From contig NZ_BOPB01000028.1 of assembly GCF_016863535.1 (NCBI RefSeq), positions 1 through 64,000 of the forward strand: a stretch of 64,000 bases of DNA, written 5' to 3'. This DNA comes from Micromonospora lutea. GTDB lineage: Bacteria > Actinomycetota > Actinomycetes > Mycobacteriales > Micromonosporaceae. Positions within the stretch are counted from its first letter, which is position 1. Each line of letters starts with the position of its first letter. Both the position numbers and the translations under genes were made by a program. The notes under the pieces were generated by a model that was given only the letters and a program-made list of their open reading frames with translations, did not search any database and had not been told where the DNA came from. Below, piece after piece: positions 19,691 through 29,221 of this stretch.

Positions 19691-19753
19691 GCCGAAAGAG
19701 TACGTGGTGACGCCCGTCCGTGTCTCGACTGCCGCGCCCCCACCTCCCCGCCG

Positions 19754-19830
19754 CGCCGATCATGCAGTTGTGGCGGGCGGTAAATTGATGTTCACGGCTT
19801 TTGTGACGTGCCACACCTGCATGATCGGCG
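19754..19830. repeat. Palindromic intergenic element, family B, copy 1
   Basis: 21-base arms (19754-19774 and 19810-19830; core CGATCATGCAG and CTGCATGATCG) with one mismatch enclose a 35-base loop. The loop, read on the minus strand, shares GCACGTNACAAANGC with copy 2 at 42773-42843. Unusually this copy lies between two divergent start codons, so it cannot be a simple 3' terminator here. Confidence 0.85.
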
Positions 19831-19894
19831 TTGTGCGGGAGGGGTGGGGTGTGTCGGGGTTGGGGGGGTCGGCGGGCGGGGTTAGCGTGGCGGG

Positions 19895-20707
19895 ATGGGG
19901 CGGCGGTACGGCGAGGACGTGTTGGCGGGGGACTGGCGGCGGCGGAAGGTGACCCCGGAGGTCGACGCCGAAACGGACCTCGTGGTGGAGGACGCCGAAT
20001 CCGGTTTCTGCGGGGCGGTCGTCGGCTTCGAGGCCGGCGCGGTCGTGCTGGAGGACCGGCACGGCCGGCGGCGTAACTTCCCGCTGCTGCCGGCGGCGTT
20101 CCTGCTCGACGGTCGCCCGGTAACCCTGCGCCGTCCCTCCCGATCACCGGTGCCGGCGGCCCGGCGGCGTACGGCGTCGGGCTCGGTCGCCGTGGACGGG
20201 GTACGCGCTCGGGTCGCCCGGGCCAGCCGGATCTGGGTCGAGGGCGTGCACGACGCCGCCCTCGTCGAGCGGATCTGGGGTGATGACCTGCGCATCGAGG
20301 GTGTGGTGGTGGAACCGCTGTCCGGCATCGACGCCCTGGACGCCGAGGTACGCGATTTCGGCCCCGGCCCGGGCCGCCGGCTCGGCGTGCTGGTCGACCA
20401 CCTCGTGCCGGGCTCCAAGGAGAGCCGCATCGTGGCCCGGGTCAACTCGCCGCACGTCCTGGTCACCGGACATCCCTACGTCGACGTGTGGCAGGCGGTG
20501 CGGCCCGCCGCGGTGGGCATCCCGGCGTGGCCGGTGGTGCCACGTGGGCAGCCGTGGAAGGAGGGGGTCTGCGCGGCGCTCGGCGTCGCCGAACCGGCCG
20601 ACATGTGGCGGCACATCCTGTCCCGGGTGAGCAGTTTCGCCGACGTGGAGACACCGCTGATCAACGCGATGGAACGGTTGATCGATTTCGTGACCGAGCC
20701 GGAATGA
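19895..20707 (+). CDS. DUF3097 family protein
   Basis: A 270-aa member of the actinobacterial DUF3097 family, recognised from the N-terminal beta-rich region (EDRHGRRRNFPL, about 50-61) and the central SRIWVEGVHDAALVERIWGD (about 110-129), where the acidic residues followed by GVVVEPLSGID recall a TOPRIM-like acidic cluster. No signal peptide. The start ATG 19895 lies 6 bases after TAGCGT, indicating a leaderless mRNA. Function not established. Confidence 0.8.
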   Translation: MGRRYGEDVLAGDWRRRKVTPEVDAETDLVVEDAESGFCGAVVGFEAGAVVLEDRHGRRRNFPLLPAAFLLDGRPVTLRRPSRSPVPAARRRTASGSVAVDGVRARVARASRIWVEGVHDAALVERIWGDDLRIEGVVVEPLSGIDALDAEVRDFGPGPGRRLGVLVDHLVPGSKESRIVARVNSPHVLVTGHPYVDVWQAVRPAAVGIPAWPVVPRGQPWKEGVCAALGVAEPADMWRHILSRVSSFADVETPLINAMERLIDFVTEPE

Positions 20708-20782
20708 CCTGACGGGCCCGCCGCTGAGCTGGCGGCCGTTACGGTGAATCACCCTGATCCCTACCACCCCGGGGGTACGCAC

Positions 20783-22066
20783 GTGAGCCGATTCGGGCAG
20801 CTGCGGCAGCGGTTGCGTCAGGCGTACGCGACGGGACGCGAGTCGGTGCGCTCGGCCCGTGAGCGGGAGAGCGCGCGGCGCGTCGCGCGGGCGGCCGAGC
20901 GAGATCGGCCGCTCCCGGAACTGGTGATGCCGACGGAGGACGCGGCCGTGTCGACGACGAGCCGCGACGACGCGGACGTGCCGAGAGGTCTGCGGATCGC
21001 CGCCGCCTGGTCGTGGCGGCTCATCGTCATCGGGCTCGTCGGCTGGGCGTTGTTGCGGGTCTTCGGCGCTATCCGTGTCGTCATCGTCCCGTTGCTGGTG
21101 GCGTTGCTGCTCGCCGCCCTGTTGGCACCGGCCGTCGGCTGGCTGCTGCGCGCCCGGTTCCCGCGTACGTTGGCCACCGCCGTGGTGCTCATCGGCGGGC
21201 TGGCCGCGGTGGTCGGCACGCTGACCCTGGTGGTCAACGAGTTCATCGCGGGCCTGCCCGAGCTGAGTTCCAGTGCCGCGGCCGGCATCGGGCAGATCCA
21301 GAACTGGCTGCGCGACGGTCCGTTGAACCTTTCCGACGGGCAGCTCGACCGGTACATCGAGGCCGGGCAGAACTGGATCAACGAGAACTCGCAGGCGTTG
21401 ACCAGCAACGCGATCGCGACCGCCGGCACCGTGGTCGAGGTGTTCACCGGCACGCTGCTCGTGCTGTTCGCCACGTTCTTCTTCCTGCGCGACGGGAACC
21501 GGATCTGGCGGTTCCTGGTCGGGCTGTTCCCGGTCGCCGCCCGCTGGCGGGTCAACGACGCCGGGCGGGCCTCCTGGCTGACCCTGGTCGCCTACGTACG
21601 CGCCACGGTGCTGGTGGCGTTCATCGATGCGGTGGGCATCGGCATCGCGCTCGTGGTGTTCGACGTGCCGTTCGCCTTCCCGCTGACGGCGCTGGTCTTC
21701 CTCGGCGCGTTCATCCCGATCGTCGGCGCGACGCTGTCCGGTGCGGTCGCGGTCCTGGTGGCCCTGGTCGACGGTGGCTGGGTCACCGCGTTGATCATTC
21801 TCGGTGCCGTGATCGTGGTCCAACAGGTGGAGGGCAACGTCCTGCAGCCGTGGATCATGGGCCGGGCGGTGGCGCTGCATCCGTTGCCCGTGGTGCTGGC
21901 GGTGACCGCCGGGGTGGTCCTGGAAGGCATCGTCGGCGCGCTCGTCGCGGTACCGCTGATCGCGGTGCTGAACACCGCGGTGCGCCGGCTGTCCCGGCAG
22001 CGACCGACGTCACCACCGCCGCCACCGGTGCCGGAGGCGGTGGTGGTCCGCTCCACCCCGCCCTGA
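20783..22066 (+). CDS. AI-2E family transporter
   Basis: A 427-aa polytopic membrane protein of the AI-2E/TqsA exporter family. An Arg-rich cytoplasmic tail (1-75) precedes about seven to eight helices; the family signature region is the C-terminal FIPIVGATLSG and QQVEGNVLQPWIMGRAVALH (about 351-370). Substrates of actinobacterial members are unknown and need not be autoinducer-2. GTG 20783 after GGGGG at 20771-20775 is preferred. Confidence 0.87.
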   Translation: MSRFGQLRQRLRQAYATGRESVRSARERESARRVARAAERDRPLPELVMPTEDAAVSTTSRDDADVPRGLRIAAAWSWRLIVIGLVGWALLRVFGAIRVVIVPLLVALLLAALLAPAVGWLLRARFPRTLATAVVLIGGLAAVVGTLTLVVNEFIAGLPELSSSAAAGIGQIQNWLRDGPLNLSDGQLDRYIEAGQNWINENSQALTSNAIATAGTVVEVFTGTLLVLFATFFFLRDGNRIWRFLVGLFPVAARWRVNDAGRASWLTLVAYVRATVLVAFIDAVGIGIALVVFDVPFAFPLTALVFLGAFIPIVGATLSGAVAVLVALVDGGWVTALIILGAVIVVQQVEGNVLQPWIMGRAVALHPLPVVLAVTAGVVLEGIVGALVAVPLIAVLNTAVRRLSRQRPTSPPPPPVPEAVVVRSTPP

Positions 22067-22201
22067 TGATCCTGAGCGGCCGGGGCCGTCAGGGTGCCGG
22101 TTCGGGGCGTAAGGGCACGAAGTCTTCTACGGGGTCGGCGGTCGCGTGCCTGAGATCATGACAGTTCGATGACACGTGCACTGACATGTCACGATCGTTA
22201 C

Positions 22202-22672
22202 GTGGATGCCGTGCTGTGGATCGTGCTGGGTGTGGTGCTGGCGGTCGCTGAGGTCTTCACGGCGACCCTATTCTTGATCATGTTTGCGGTCGGCGCGTTC
22301 GCCGCCGCGGGCGCCGCCGCGCTCGGCGCGTCGGTGCCCGTGCAGGCGGTGGTCTTCGCGGTCGTCTCCGCGCTGACCGTCTTCGCCGCGCGACCGGTCA
22401 TCCAACGACACAAACAGACCAGCTCCGACAGCGACACCACCACCTTCGGTATCGAGGCGATCGAGGGTTCGACTGCGCTGGTTCTGGAGCAGGTCGACGC
22501 CGACCGGGGCATGGTGAAGATCGACGGCGAGGTGTGGAGTGCTCGCGCCTACGACGCCACCCAGGTTTTGGCACCCGGCGAACGGGTGCAGGTCATCCAG
22601 GTCAAGGGAGCGGTAGCCCTGGTCTGGCGGGACGTCACTACTCCCGGTGAGCTACCCGAGGCTGAAAGGTGA
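22202..22672 (+). CDS. NfeD-like membrane protein
   Basis: A 156-aa short NfeD protein: two to three membrane helices (about 2-22, 26-42, 48-66) followed by an OB-fold domain (about 85-150; GSTALVLEQV, WSARAYDATQ). It is encoded 4 bases before an SPFH protein, the classic NfeD-SPFH pairing thought to organise membrane microdomains. GTG 22202 is chosen because helix 1 starts right after it; ATG 22169 is an alternative. Confidence 0.87.
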   Translation: MDAVLWIVLGVVLAVAEVFTATLFLIMFAVGAFAAAGAAALGASVPVQAVVFAVVSALTVFAARPVIQRHKQTSSDSDTTTFGIEAIEGSTALVLEQVDADRGMVKIDGEVWSARAYDATQVLAPGERVQVIQVKGAVALVWRDVTTPGELPEAER

Positions 22673-22676
22673 ACGG

Positions 22677-23786
22677 ATGGAGTTCATAGTTCCCGCCCTG
22701 TTGATAGCGATCGCCCTGATCGCGGTGGTCACCCTGGCCAAGTCGGTGCGGATCGTGCCGCAGCAGCGTCAGGACGTCGTCGAGCGGCTCGGCCGGTACA
22801 AGCGCACGCTGAACCCCGGTCTGAACATCCTCGTGCCGTTCGTCGACGCGGTGCGTACCAAGGTCGACATGCGCGAGCAGGTGGTCAGCTTCCCGCCGCA
22901 GCCGGTGATCACCTCGGACAACCTGGTCGTGTCGATCGACACCGTCCTCTACTTCAAGGTGGTGGACTCGGTCCGGGCCACCTACGAGATCTCCAACTTC
23001 CTTCAGGCGATCGAGCAGCTCACCGTCACCACGCTGCGTAACGTGATCGGTTCGCTGGACCTGGAGCGGGCGTTGACCAGCCGCGAGGAGATCAACCGAC
23101 ACCTCTCCGGGGTGCTGGACGAGACCACCGGCCGCTGGGGCATCAAGGTGACCCGGGTGGAGATCAAGGCGATCGAGCCGCCGCCGAGCATCCGCGACTC
23201 GATGGAGAAGCAGATGCGTGCCGAGCGGGACCGCCGGGCGGCGATCCTGAACGCCGAGGGTCACAAGCAGTCGCAGATCCTCTCGGCCGAGGGTGAGAAG
23301 CAGGCGGCGGTGCTGCGCGCCGACGGTGACCGGCAGGCCCGCATCCTGCAGGCCGAGGGCCAGGCGAAGGCGATCCGGACCGTGTTCGACGCCATCCACC
23401 AGGCCAACCCGAGCCAGAAGGTCCTCGCGTACCAGTACCTCCAGGCGCTGCCGCAGATCGCCAACGGCACGGCCAACAAGGTGTGGATCGTGCCGGCTGA
23501 GCTGACCAAGGCCCTGGAGGGCATGGGCGGCGCACTGGGCGGGCTGAGCCAGATGGTCGGCGACGCGCCGAGCCAGGAGGCGTCCGAGGACGCCAGCGCC
23601 GTCGAGCGGGAGGCCGCCGAGGCCGCGCAGGCCGCCGCGCTCGCCGCTCAGGAGATCCACAACGAGGTACGCGTCGCCGAGGCGCAGGCCTCCGGCGGCA
23701 ACAACCCGCAGGGGCTGCCGGCACCGGAGCCGGTCTCCCCGACGAGCCTGCTCAACGACACCTCGGACCAGCGCGAACGCGGCTGA
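22677..23786 (+). CDS. SPFH/band 7 membrane protein
   Basis: A 369-aa stomatin-like protein: one N-terminal membrane helix (about 3-20), the SPFH domain (about 22-190, including LNPGLNILVPF and RVEIKAIEPP) and a coiled coil with Glu/Ala repeats (about 178-240). The C-terminus is disordered. It forms oligomers at the membrane, partnered by the NfeD protein directly upstream. ATG 22677 has GAAAGG at 22663-22668. Confidence 0.92.
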   Translation: MEFIVPALLIAIALIAVVTLAKSVRIVPQQRQDVVERLGRYKRTLNPGLNILVPFVDAVRTKVDMREQVVSFPPQPVITSDNLVVSIDTVLYFKVVDSVRATYEISNFLQAIEQLTVTTLRNVIGSLDLERALTSREEINRHLSGVLDETTGRWGIKVTRVEIKAIEPPPSIRDSMEKQMRAERDRRAAILNAEGHKQSQILSAEGEKQAAVLRADGDRQARILQAEGQAKAIRTVFDAIHQANPSQKVLAYQYLQALPQIANGTANKVWIVPAELTKALEGMGGALGGLSQMVGDAPSQEASEDASAVEREAAEAAQAAALAAQEIHNEVRVAEAQASGGNNPQGLPAPEPVSPTSLLNDTSDQRERG

Positions 23787-23793
23787 TCCCGGC

Positions 23794-23820
23794 GACCGGG
23801 CGGGGGTCACCCGCCCGGTC
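23794..23820 (+). terminator. GC-rich hairpin after the NfeD-SPFH operon
   Basis: A perfect 11-base stem, GACCGGGCGGG (23794-23804) with CCCGCCCGGTC (23810-23820), and a 5-base loop, starts 8 bases after the SPFH stop. There is no T tract, as is common for actinomycete terminators. Confidence 0.7.
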
Positions 23821-23954
23821 GGCGTCGGGCGGATGCGAAAAAGCCTCACAGGGCGCCCCGGTGCCTGCCACCATCGGTCCTAGTGCGGGTGGTGACCAGG
23901 CATCGGGGCGCCTCGGCGTGTCCCGGCACCGCTCGTGGATGAGCGAGGTGACGC

Positions 23955-24764
23955 ATGGAGCCGGTGCGGCGGCTGTGGTCCACGCCGGAGGCGCCCGGAG
24001 CCCACGACCCGAAAGGGCCGATCGGCACCCGGCGTACCGGTGGAGGGTTCGGCGTACTCCCGTTCGTCGACGACCCGGCACCGCCCGGACCCGCCACCAA
24101 CGCCAGCTGGGCCTGGTCGCTGCGGCGGCTGGCCCGGGCCGCGGTCTGGCTGCTGCCGGCGTACGCGATCCTCTACGGCGCGGTGGCGATGGCCAGCGAC
24201 GGCGGGGTGGGCAACGACCCGTATCCGGCCGATGGCCGGGCGTTGTACCTGATCGGTTGGGTGGCCGCGGTCTGGCTCGGCCTGCTGGCCCTGCTCGGGC
24301 TGACCGGGCTGCTCGCCGCCACCCGCAGCCGGCACGCCGCGGCGGCCGGCCTGTTGGTCAGCATCGCCGGCACGGTGCTCATGCTGCCCTTCGCGGGCCT
24401 GTCCGAGCAGACCCCGGTCTTCGGCGCCACCGCCCGGTCGCTGGTGCTGGTGGGTGCCACCTGCTACAGCGCCGGCTGGCTGCTCACCGGGTGGGCGGTG
24501 GCCCGCTCGGGGATGTTCAGCATCGGAGACGGGGCGATGCTGATGATCGCCAGTCCGCTGCTCGGCCTCGGCGGCGCGTTGATCGGATCGCTGCAGACCT
24601 TCGGGGCGATCTTCGTGTTGATCGCCGGCATCGGCATCTGCTACCGCTCGGGCCGCCTGTTGCCCCGGGAGATCCTCCGGGACGCCACCAGTGCCAGCGT
24701 CGCGACCGCCGGTCCGAGCGCGCCGATGGGCCCGGGTGGCACGGGTCCGTTGGGAACGGTCTGA
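23955..24764 (+). CDS. Polytopic membrane protein of unknown function
   Basis: A 269-aa protein. After a polar Pro/Gly-rich N-terminal tail (1-55) there are about six hydrophobic segments (about 63-82, 98-122, 130-147, 162-180, 188-208, 213-230) and a short Ala/Gly-rich tail. No transport or enzymatic motif is seen. ATG 23955 is preceded by GAGCGAGG. It may be cotranscribed with nothing; a hairpin separates it from the SPFH gene. Confidence 0.7.
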   Translation: MEPVRRLWSTPEAPGAHDPKGPIGTRRTGGGFGVLPFVDDPAPPGPATNASWAWSLRRLARAAVWLLPAYAILYGAVAMASDGGVGNDPYPADGRALYLIGWVAAVWLGLLALLGLTGLLAATRSRHAAAAGLLVSIAGTVLMLPFAGLSEQTPVFGATARSLVLVGATCYSAGWLLTGWAVARSGMFSIGDGAMLMIASPLLGLGGALIGSLQTFGAIFVLIAGIGICYRSGRLLPREILRDATSASVATAGPSAPMGPGGTGPLGTV

Positions 24765-24834
24765 GGATGCGGACTCTGCGACCGGCTGTCCCCGGTGTCC
24801 GGATGCGGCCCCGATGCTGCCGCCGCCCATGGCC

Positions 24835-24882
24835 GAGTTGGCTGGCAACTCACGGTGAATTGCCTGACAACTGGCCAATTGT
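24835..24882. promoter_or_regulatory. Two inverted repeats upstream of the penicillin-binding protein gene
   Basis: GAGTTG (24835-24840) and CAACTC (24846-24851) form one inverted repeat, and ACAACTGGCCAATTGT (24867-24882) is a near palindrome (14 of 16 positions). They lie 40-87 bases before the start codon in a less GC-rich patch and may be operators. Confidence 0.35.
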
Positions 24883-24921
24883 GGTGGCCGGATCGCGGCT
24901 TTCGCGGCAATCCTGGTGACC

Positions 24922-27117
24922 ATGGCCACCCCTACGCCGCTGTCGCGGCTGTTCACCGTCGTGCTGACCGGCGTGCTCGCCGGCCTGGTCCTGGCGGTCG
25001 CCGCGCTGCCGGGCAACCTCCTGCTCGGTTTCGCTGCGAAGGCGGCGCTCGGGAACTATGCCGCGTTGCCGGACGCGCTGCGGACCCCGGCCACCCCGCA
25101 GCGGTCCTACCTCTACGCCAACGACGGCAAGACGCTGATCACCACGTTCTACGACATCAACCGGAGGGACGTGGCGCTGGCGGAGATCGCACCGGTGATG
25201 CGCCAGGCGATCGTGGCCGCCGAGGACCGGCGCTTCTACGACCACGGTGGGGTCGACCCGCGCGGCATGCTGCGCGCTGTGGTCAGCAACGTCACCGAGG
25301 GCACCGGGCAGGGCGGCTCGACGCTGACCATGCAGTACGTACGCAACGTGCTCAAGACCGACCCGAGCCGGACCGCGGAGGAGCGGGCCGCAGCCACCGA
25401 ACCGACCATCGGGCGCAAGATCCAGGAGATCCGGTACGCCAACGCGTTGGAGCAGCGCCTCGGCAAGGACGAGATCCTCAACCGCTACCTCAACATCGCG
25501 TACTTCGGCTCCGGGGCGTACGGGATCGCCGCCGCCAGCCAGCGCTACTTCTCCAAGGCACCGGCCGATCTGACCCTCGCCGAGGCGGCCCTGCTGGCCG
25601 GCCTGGTGCAGTCGCCGGAGGCGTACAGCCCGATCGACGGTGACGCCGACGCGGCGCTGGCCCGGCGGGCGTACGTGCTGGACTCCATGGTCGCCACCGG
25701 TGCGATCACCGCTGAGCAGGCCGCCGGGGCGCGGGCCGAGAAGTTGACGCTGGACCCGAGCGAGCAGGCCAACGGCTGTGCCGCCACCGCGGGCGGAGGC
25801 GACGGCTGGGGCTTCTTCTGTGACTACCTGCGCCGCTGGTGGGTCGCCCAGCCCGAGTTCGGCGACACCGTCGAGGAGCGGGAGCAGGCACTCCGGCGCG
25901 GTGGCTACCGCGTGGTGACGACGCTGGACCCGCAGGTCCAGGCCACCGCACAGCGCCAGGCCACCGGCATCTACGGGTACGACAACCCGCGTGCGGTCCC
26001 GATCGCCGCCGTCGAGCCCGGCACCGGTCGGGTCCTGGCGATGGCGGTCAACCGGCACTACAGCCTCGACGCCAACCCGGACGGGCAGGTCAACTACCCG
26101 AACACCGTCAACCCGTTGATCTCCGGTGGTCCGGGTGTGGCCGGCTACCAGGCCGGCTCCACGTTCAAGCTGTTCACCATGCTCGCCGCGTTGGAATCCG
26201 GGCGGAGCCTGTCCACCGGCTTCGACGCGCCCAGTAGGCTGCCCACCCGGTACGCCGCCGACGGGGCGAGCAGCTGCGACGGCCGCTGGTGCCCAGCCAA
26301 CGCCAACCCGACGTGGATGGACGGCTACCGGATGATGTGGGACGGCTTCGGCCGCTCGGTGAACACCTACTTCGTCTGGCTGTCCGAGCAGGTCGGGCCG
26401 GAGAAGGTGGTCGAGATGGCGCAGCGGCTGGGCATCACCTTCCGTGCCGCGTCCGACGCCGACTTCGCCGACAACGACGCCGCCAACTGGGGTGCGTTCA
26501 CCCTGGGCGTGGCCGCCACCACCCCGCTGGACCTGGCCAACGCGTACGCCACGGTGGCGGCGGAGGGGACGTACTGCGCGCCGGTGCCGGTGGTGTCGGT
26601 GACCGCGCCGGACGGTGCACGGTTGCCGGTCGGCGACCCGTCCTGCCGGCGGGTGCTCGACGCCGACGTGGCCCGTGCCGCCACTGACGCGGCGCGCTGC
26701 CCGGTGGGTCAGCAGTCCGCCTTCGGGCAGTGCAACGGCGGCACCGCCACCGCGGTGAACCGGATCCTGGGCGGGCGTCCGGTGGCCGGCAAGACCGGTA
26801 GCTCCGACCAGGCCGCCACGGAAAGCTTCGTCGCGTACACCCCGCAGGTCGCGGTCGCCGGTATCGCCGCCAACCCGGACGACCCCACCGAGTCCGTCGG
26901 TGCCGCCGTGCAGGCCCGGGTGATCGACGCAGTCGCCCGGATCATCGGTACGGCGGTCGAGGGCCAGCCGGAGCAGGCCTTCACCGCACCCAGCCGGGAA
27001 CTGGTCGGCACCCCCCGACGCCCGGTCGAACGCGACCCGTTCACCGATCCCCGCCGCCGTACCCCCGACAACCCCGTGTTCGACCTCCTCCGCCCCTGGC
27101 TCCAAAACCGCCGCTAA
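24922..27117 (+). CDS. Class A penicillin-binding protein (transglycosylase/transpeptidase)
   Basis: Bifunctional peptidoglycan synthase, 731 aa, with an N-terminal membrane anchor (about 9-33). The GT51 domain has catalytic Glu101 (AAEDRRFYDHGG) and QGGSTLTMQYVRN. The transpeptidase domain shows SxxK (STFK, Ser413 and Lys416), SxN (SVN, 479-481) and KTG (624-626). The C-terminus is a short Pro/Arg-rich tail without PASTA domains. ATG 24922 or GTG 24916 may be the start; neither has a strong ribosome site. Confidence 0.93.
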   Translation: MATPTPLSRLFTVVLTGVLAGLVLAVAALPGNLLLGFAAKAALGNYAALPDALRTPATPQRSYLYANDGKTLITTFYDINRRDVALAEIAPVMRQAIVAAEDRRFYDHGGVDPRGMLRAVVSNVTEGTGQGGSTLTMQYVRNVLKTDPSRTAEERAAATEPTIGRKIQEIRYANALEQRLGKDEILNRYLNIAYFGSGAYGIAAASQRYFSKAPADLTLAEAALLAGLVQSPEAYSPIDGDADAALARRAYVLDSMVATGAITAEQAAGARAEKLTLDPSEQANGCAATAGGGDGWGFFCDYLRRWWVAQPEFGDTVEEREQALRRGGYRVVTTLDPQVQATAQRQATGIYGYDNPRAVPIAAVEPGTGRVLAMAVNRHYSLDANPDGQVNYPNTVNPLISGGPGVAGYQAGSTFKLFTMLAALESGRSLSTGFDAPSRLPTRYAADGASSCDGRWCPANANPTWMDGYRMMWDGFGRSVNTYFVWLSEQVGPEKVVEMAQRLGITFRAASDADFADNDAANWGAFTLGVAATTPLDLANAYATVAAEGTYCAPVPVVSVTAPDGARLPVGDPSCRRVLDADVARAATDAARCPVGQQSAFGQCNGGTATAVNRILGGRPVAGKTGSSDQAATESFVAYTPQVAVAGIAANPDDPTESVGAAVQARVIDAVARIIGTAVEGQPEQAFTAPSRELVGTPRRPVERDPFTDPRRRTPDNPVFDLLRPWLQNRR

Positions 27118-27158
27118 CCCCCACCACCCACCCCGCTCCCCACCCCGACCCCCCGGCC

Positions 27159-27231
27159 CGCCTCGTTGATCATGAGGTTGTTGTCGCCCCGCCCGGCGTG
27201 GCGTGACAACAACCTCATGATCAACGAGGCG
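27159..27231. repeat. Palindromic intergenic element, family A, copy 2
   Basis: A perfect inverted repeat with 27-base arms (27159-27185 and 27205-27231; core GTTGATCATGAGGTTGTTGT) and a 19-base loop. It lies between the convergent penicillin-binding protein and ThDP-enzyme genes. A short tandem GCGAAGGGG follows (about 27229-27256). Copy 1 is at 14751-14813. Confidence 0.9.
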
Positions 27232-27264
27232 AAGGGGGCGAAGGGGGCGAAGGGGGTGGGTGGG

Positions 27265-29109
27265 TCAGCGGGGGCGGTAGGTGGTTAGGACGCTGGGGAT
27301 GCCGCGGCGGATGATGCCGGCCCAGTCGGTGTCGCCGCGCAGCACCGCCGCCGCCGTGTTGCGGGCCTGGTCGACGGTGAAGTGTGGGGGCATCATCAAT
27401 TCGGCGGGATCGACCAGCGCGTTGATCACCGTCGGGCAGTCGGCGTTCAGCGCCCGCTGCCACACGTCGGCCACCTGGTCCGGATGGTCGATCAGTTCGC
27501 CGCGCATCCCCAGCACCTCGCCCCAGCGGTGGTACGCGATGTCGGGCAGTTGCTGGCTGTCCGGGAACATCGGGGCGCCCTCGCTGGAGCGCTGCTCCCA
27601 GCTGACGAACGCCAGATCCCGGTTGTTGAGCACCAGCACCACGAACCGTGGGTCGGCCCAGCTCTGCCAGTACTTCGCCACGGTGATCAGCTCGTTGACC
27701 CCGTTCATCTGCATGGCGCCGTCACCGATCAGGGCCACCAGCGGGCGGTCCGGGTGGGCGAACTTGGCCGCCAGGGCGTACGGCATCGCGCCACCCATGG
27801 ACAGCAGGGTGCCGGACAGACTGGCCAGCATCCCCGGCCGGACCTTGACGTGCCGGGCGTACCAGGCGGTGGTGGTGCCGCAGTCGACGGCGAGCATCAC
27901 GTCGTCGGGCAGCCGCTCGCTGAGGCTGGCGAAGAGCAACTGCGGGTTGACCGGGTCGGCGCTCTGTTCGGCCAGTTTCCGCTGCGACTGTCGCCAGGCG
28001 GCGGTGGCCCCGGCGATGGTCTGTCGCCACCCGGTCGGTCCCGGGCCGGGGCCGAGCGCGGCCAGCAGCGCCCGCAGGGTGGGCGCGGCGTCACCGGTCA
28101 GGTTCACCTCGGTCGGGTAGCGCAGTCCCAGTTGGGTGCCGTCGTGGTCGATCTGCACCGCCGGCGCCTGCCCGGGTGGCGGGTAGAACTCCGAGTACGG
28201 CATGTTGCTGCCGACGATGAGCAGCCGGTCGCACTCGTTCATCAGCTGCCAGCTGGGCCGGGTGCCGAGCAGACCGATGGCACCGGTCACCCACGGCTCC
28301 CGATGGTCCACGGCGGTGAAGCCGAGCAGCGCCGTCGCCACGCCCGCGCCGAGCCGGTGGGCGACCTCGCGTACCTCGTTCTCGGCGCCGAGCGCACCCT
28401 GACCGACCAGCATGGCCACCCGCTCGCCGCTGCCGAGCACCTCGGCGGCGCGCCGGACGTCCGCCTCCGGCGGCACGGTCGGGCCGCTGCTCGGCACACT
28501 GCTGGTGTGGTAGAAGCCGTGTGCGTGCGGCGGGTTGGGCACCGCCGGCAGGTCCTGCACGTCGAGCGGCAGCACCAGGGCGGTGACGGTACGCCGGGCC
28601 AGCGCCGTCCGGCACGCCCGGTCCACCAGGTGGCGTACCTGGGACGGGTGGTCGAGTTGGGCCAGGAACGCCGCCGCCACGTCCTTGTAGAGGGCGAGCA
28701 GGTCCACCTCCTGGTAGTAGCCGCCACCCTCGGCGGTGAGTGCGGTGTGCCCGACCAGGGCGACCACCGGCTGGTGATCCAGCTTCGCGTCGTAGAGGCC
28801 GTTGAGCGCGTGGATGGCGCCCGGACCGCTGGTGACCAGCACCGCGCCGAGGGGCCCACCGCCGTACTTGACGTGCGCCGAGGCGGCGAATCCGGCGGTC
28901 TCCTCGTGGCGCACCTGGACGAACTGCACCTGCTCGGTGGTGCGTTGCAGGGCCGAGGTCATCCCGTTGATGCCGTCGCCGGGAAAGCCGAAGTACCGGC
29001 GTACGCCCCAGCAGGCGAGCCGTTGCACGATGTGGTCCGCGACCGTGGCGTCACGACGCAACGGCCACGGGTCAGCCGGCACGTTGGTGCCGATGTGCGC
29101 TGCGGTCAT
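27265..29109 (-). CDS. ThDP-dependent enzyme, pyruvate oxidase/acetolactate synthase-like
   Basis: A 614-aa thiamine-diphosphate enzyme with the three usual domains. The N-terminal PYR domain has the catalytic Glu in VRHEETAGFAAS (about 65-76), the middle domain is a Rossmann-like fold, and the PP domain has the ThDP/Mg motif GDGAMQMN ending in VLNN (about 458-492). It is closest to YdaP-like pyruvate oxidases rather than the valine-pathway IlvB, since no small subunit gene is nearby. ATG 29109 has GGAGAGG upstream. It is divergent from the YcaQ-type gene. Confidence 0.83.
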   Translation of the reverse strand: MTAAHIGTNVPADPWPLRRDATVADHIVQRLACWGVRRYFGFPGDGINGMTSALQRTTEQVQFVQVRHEETAGFAASAHVKYGGGPLGAVLVTSGPGAIHALNGLYDAKLDHQPVVALVGHTALTAEGGGYYQEVDLLALYKDVAAAFLAQLDHPSQVRHLVDRACRTALARRTVTALVLPLDVQDLPAVPNPPHAHGFYHTSSVPSSGPTVPPEADVRRAAEVLGSGERVAMLVGQGALGAENEVREVAHRLGAGVATALLGFTAVDHREPWVTGAIGLLGTRPSWQLMNECDRLLIVGSNMPYSEFYPPPGQAPAVQIDHDGTQLGLRYPTEVNLTGDAAPTLRALLAALGPGPGPTGWRQTIAGATAAWRQSQRKLAEQSADPVNPQLLFASLSERLPDDVMLAVDCGTTTAWYARHVKVRPGMLASLSGTLLSMGGAMPYALAAKFAHPDRPLVALIGDGAMQMNGVNELITVAKYWQSWADPRFVVLVLNNRDLAFVSWEQRSSEGAPMFPDSQQLPDIAYHRWGEVLGMRGELIDHPDQVADVWQRALNADCPTVINALVDPAELMMPPHFTVDQARNTAAAVLRGDTDWAGIIRRGIPSVLTTYRPR

Positions 29110-29221
29110 CTGATCGCCTCTCCGGCTGGACCACTCGAAACGGTCGCCCGGCATTCCCCACTTCCCTGCGGCGAAACCCCGCCGGGGGCGTGCGGATTTC
29201 GAGGGCACTAGGGTCGGTGGC

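Noticed and set aside
20144-21880. 578-codon minus-strand frame across the DUF3097 and AI-2E genes
   Set aside because: It spans two real genes on the other strand and has only Arg/Asp/Gly/His-rich repeats with no domain.
24850-27105. 751-codon minus-strand frame opposite the penicillin-binding protein
   Set aside because: The + strand gene has every catalytic motif; the antisense product is Gly/Val/Arg-rich and featureless.
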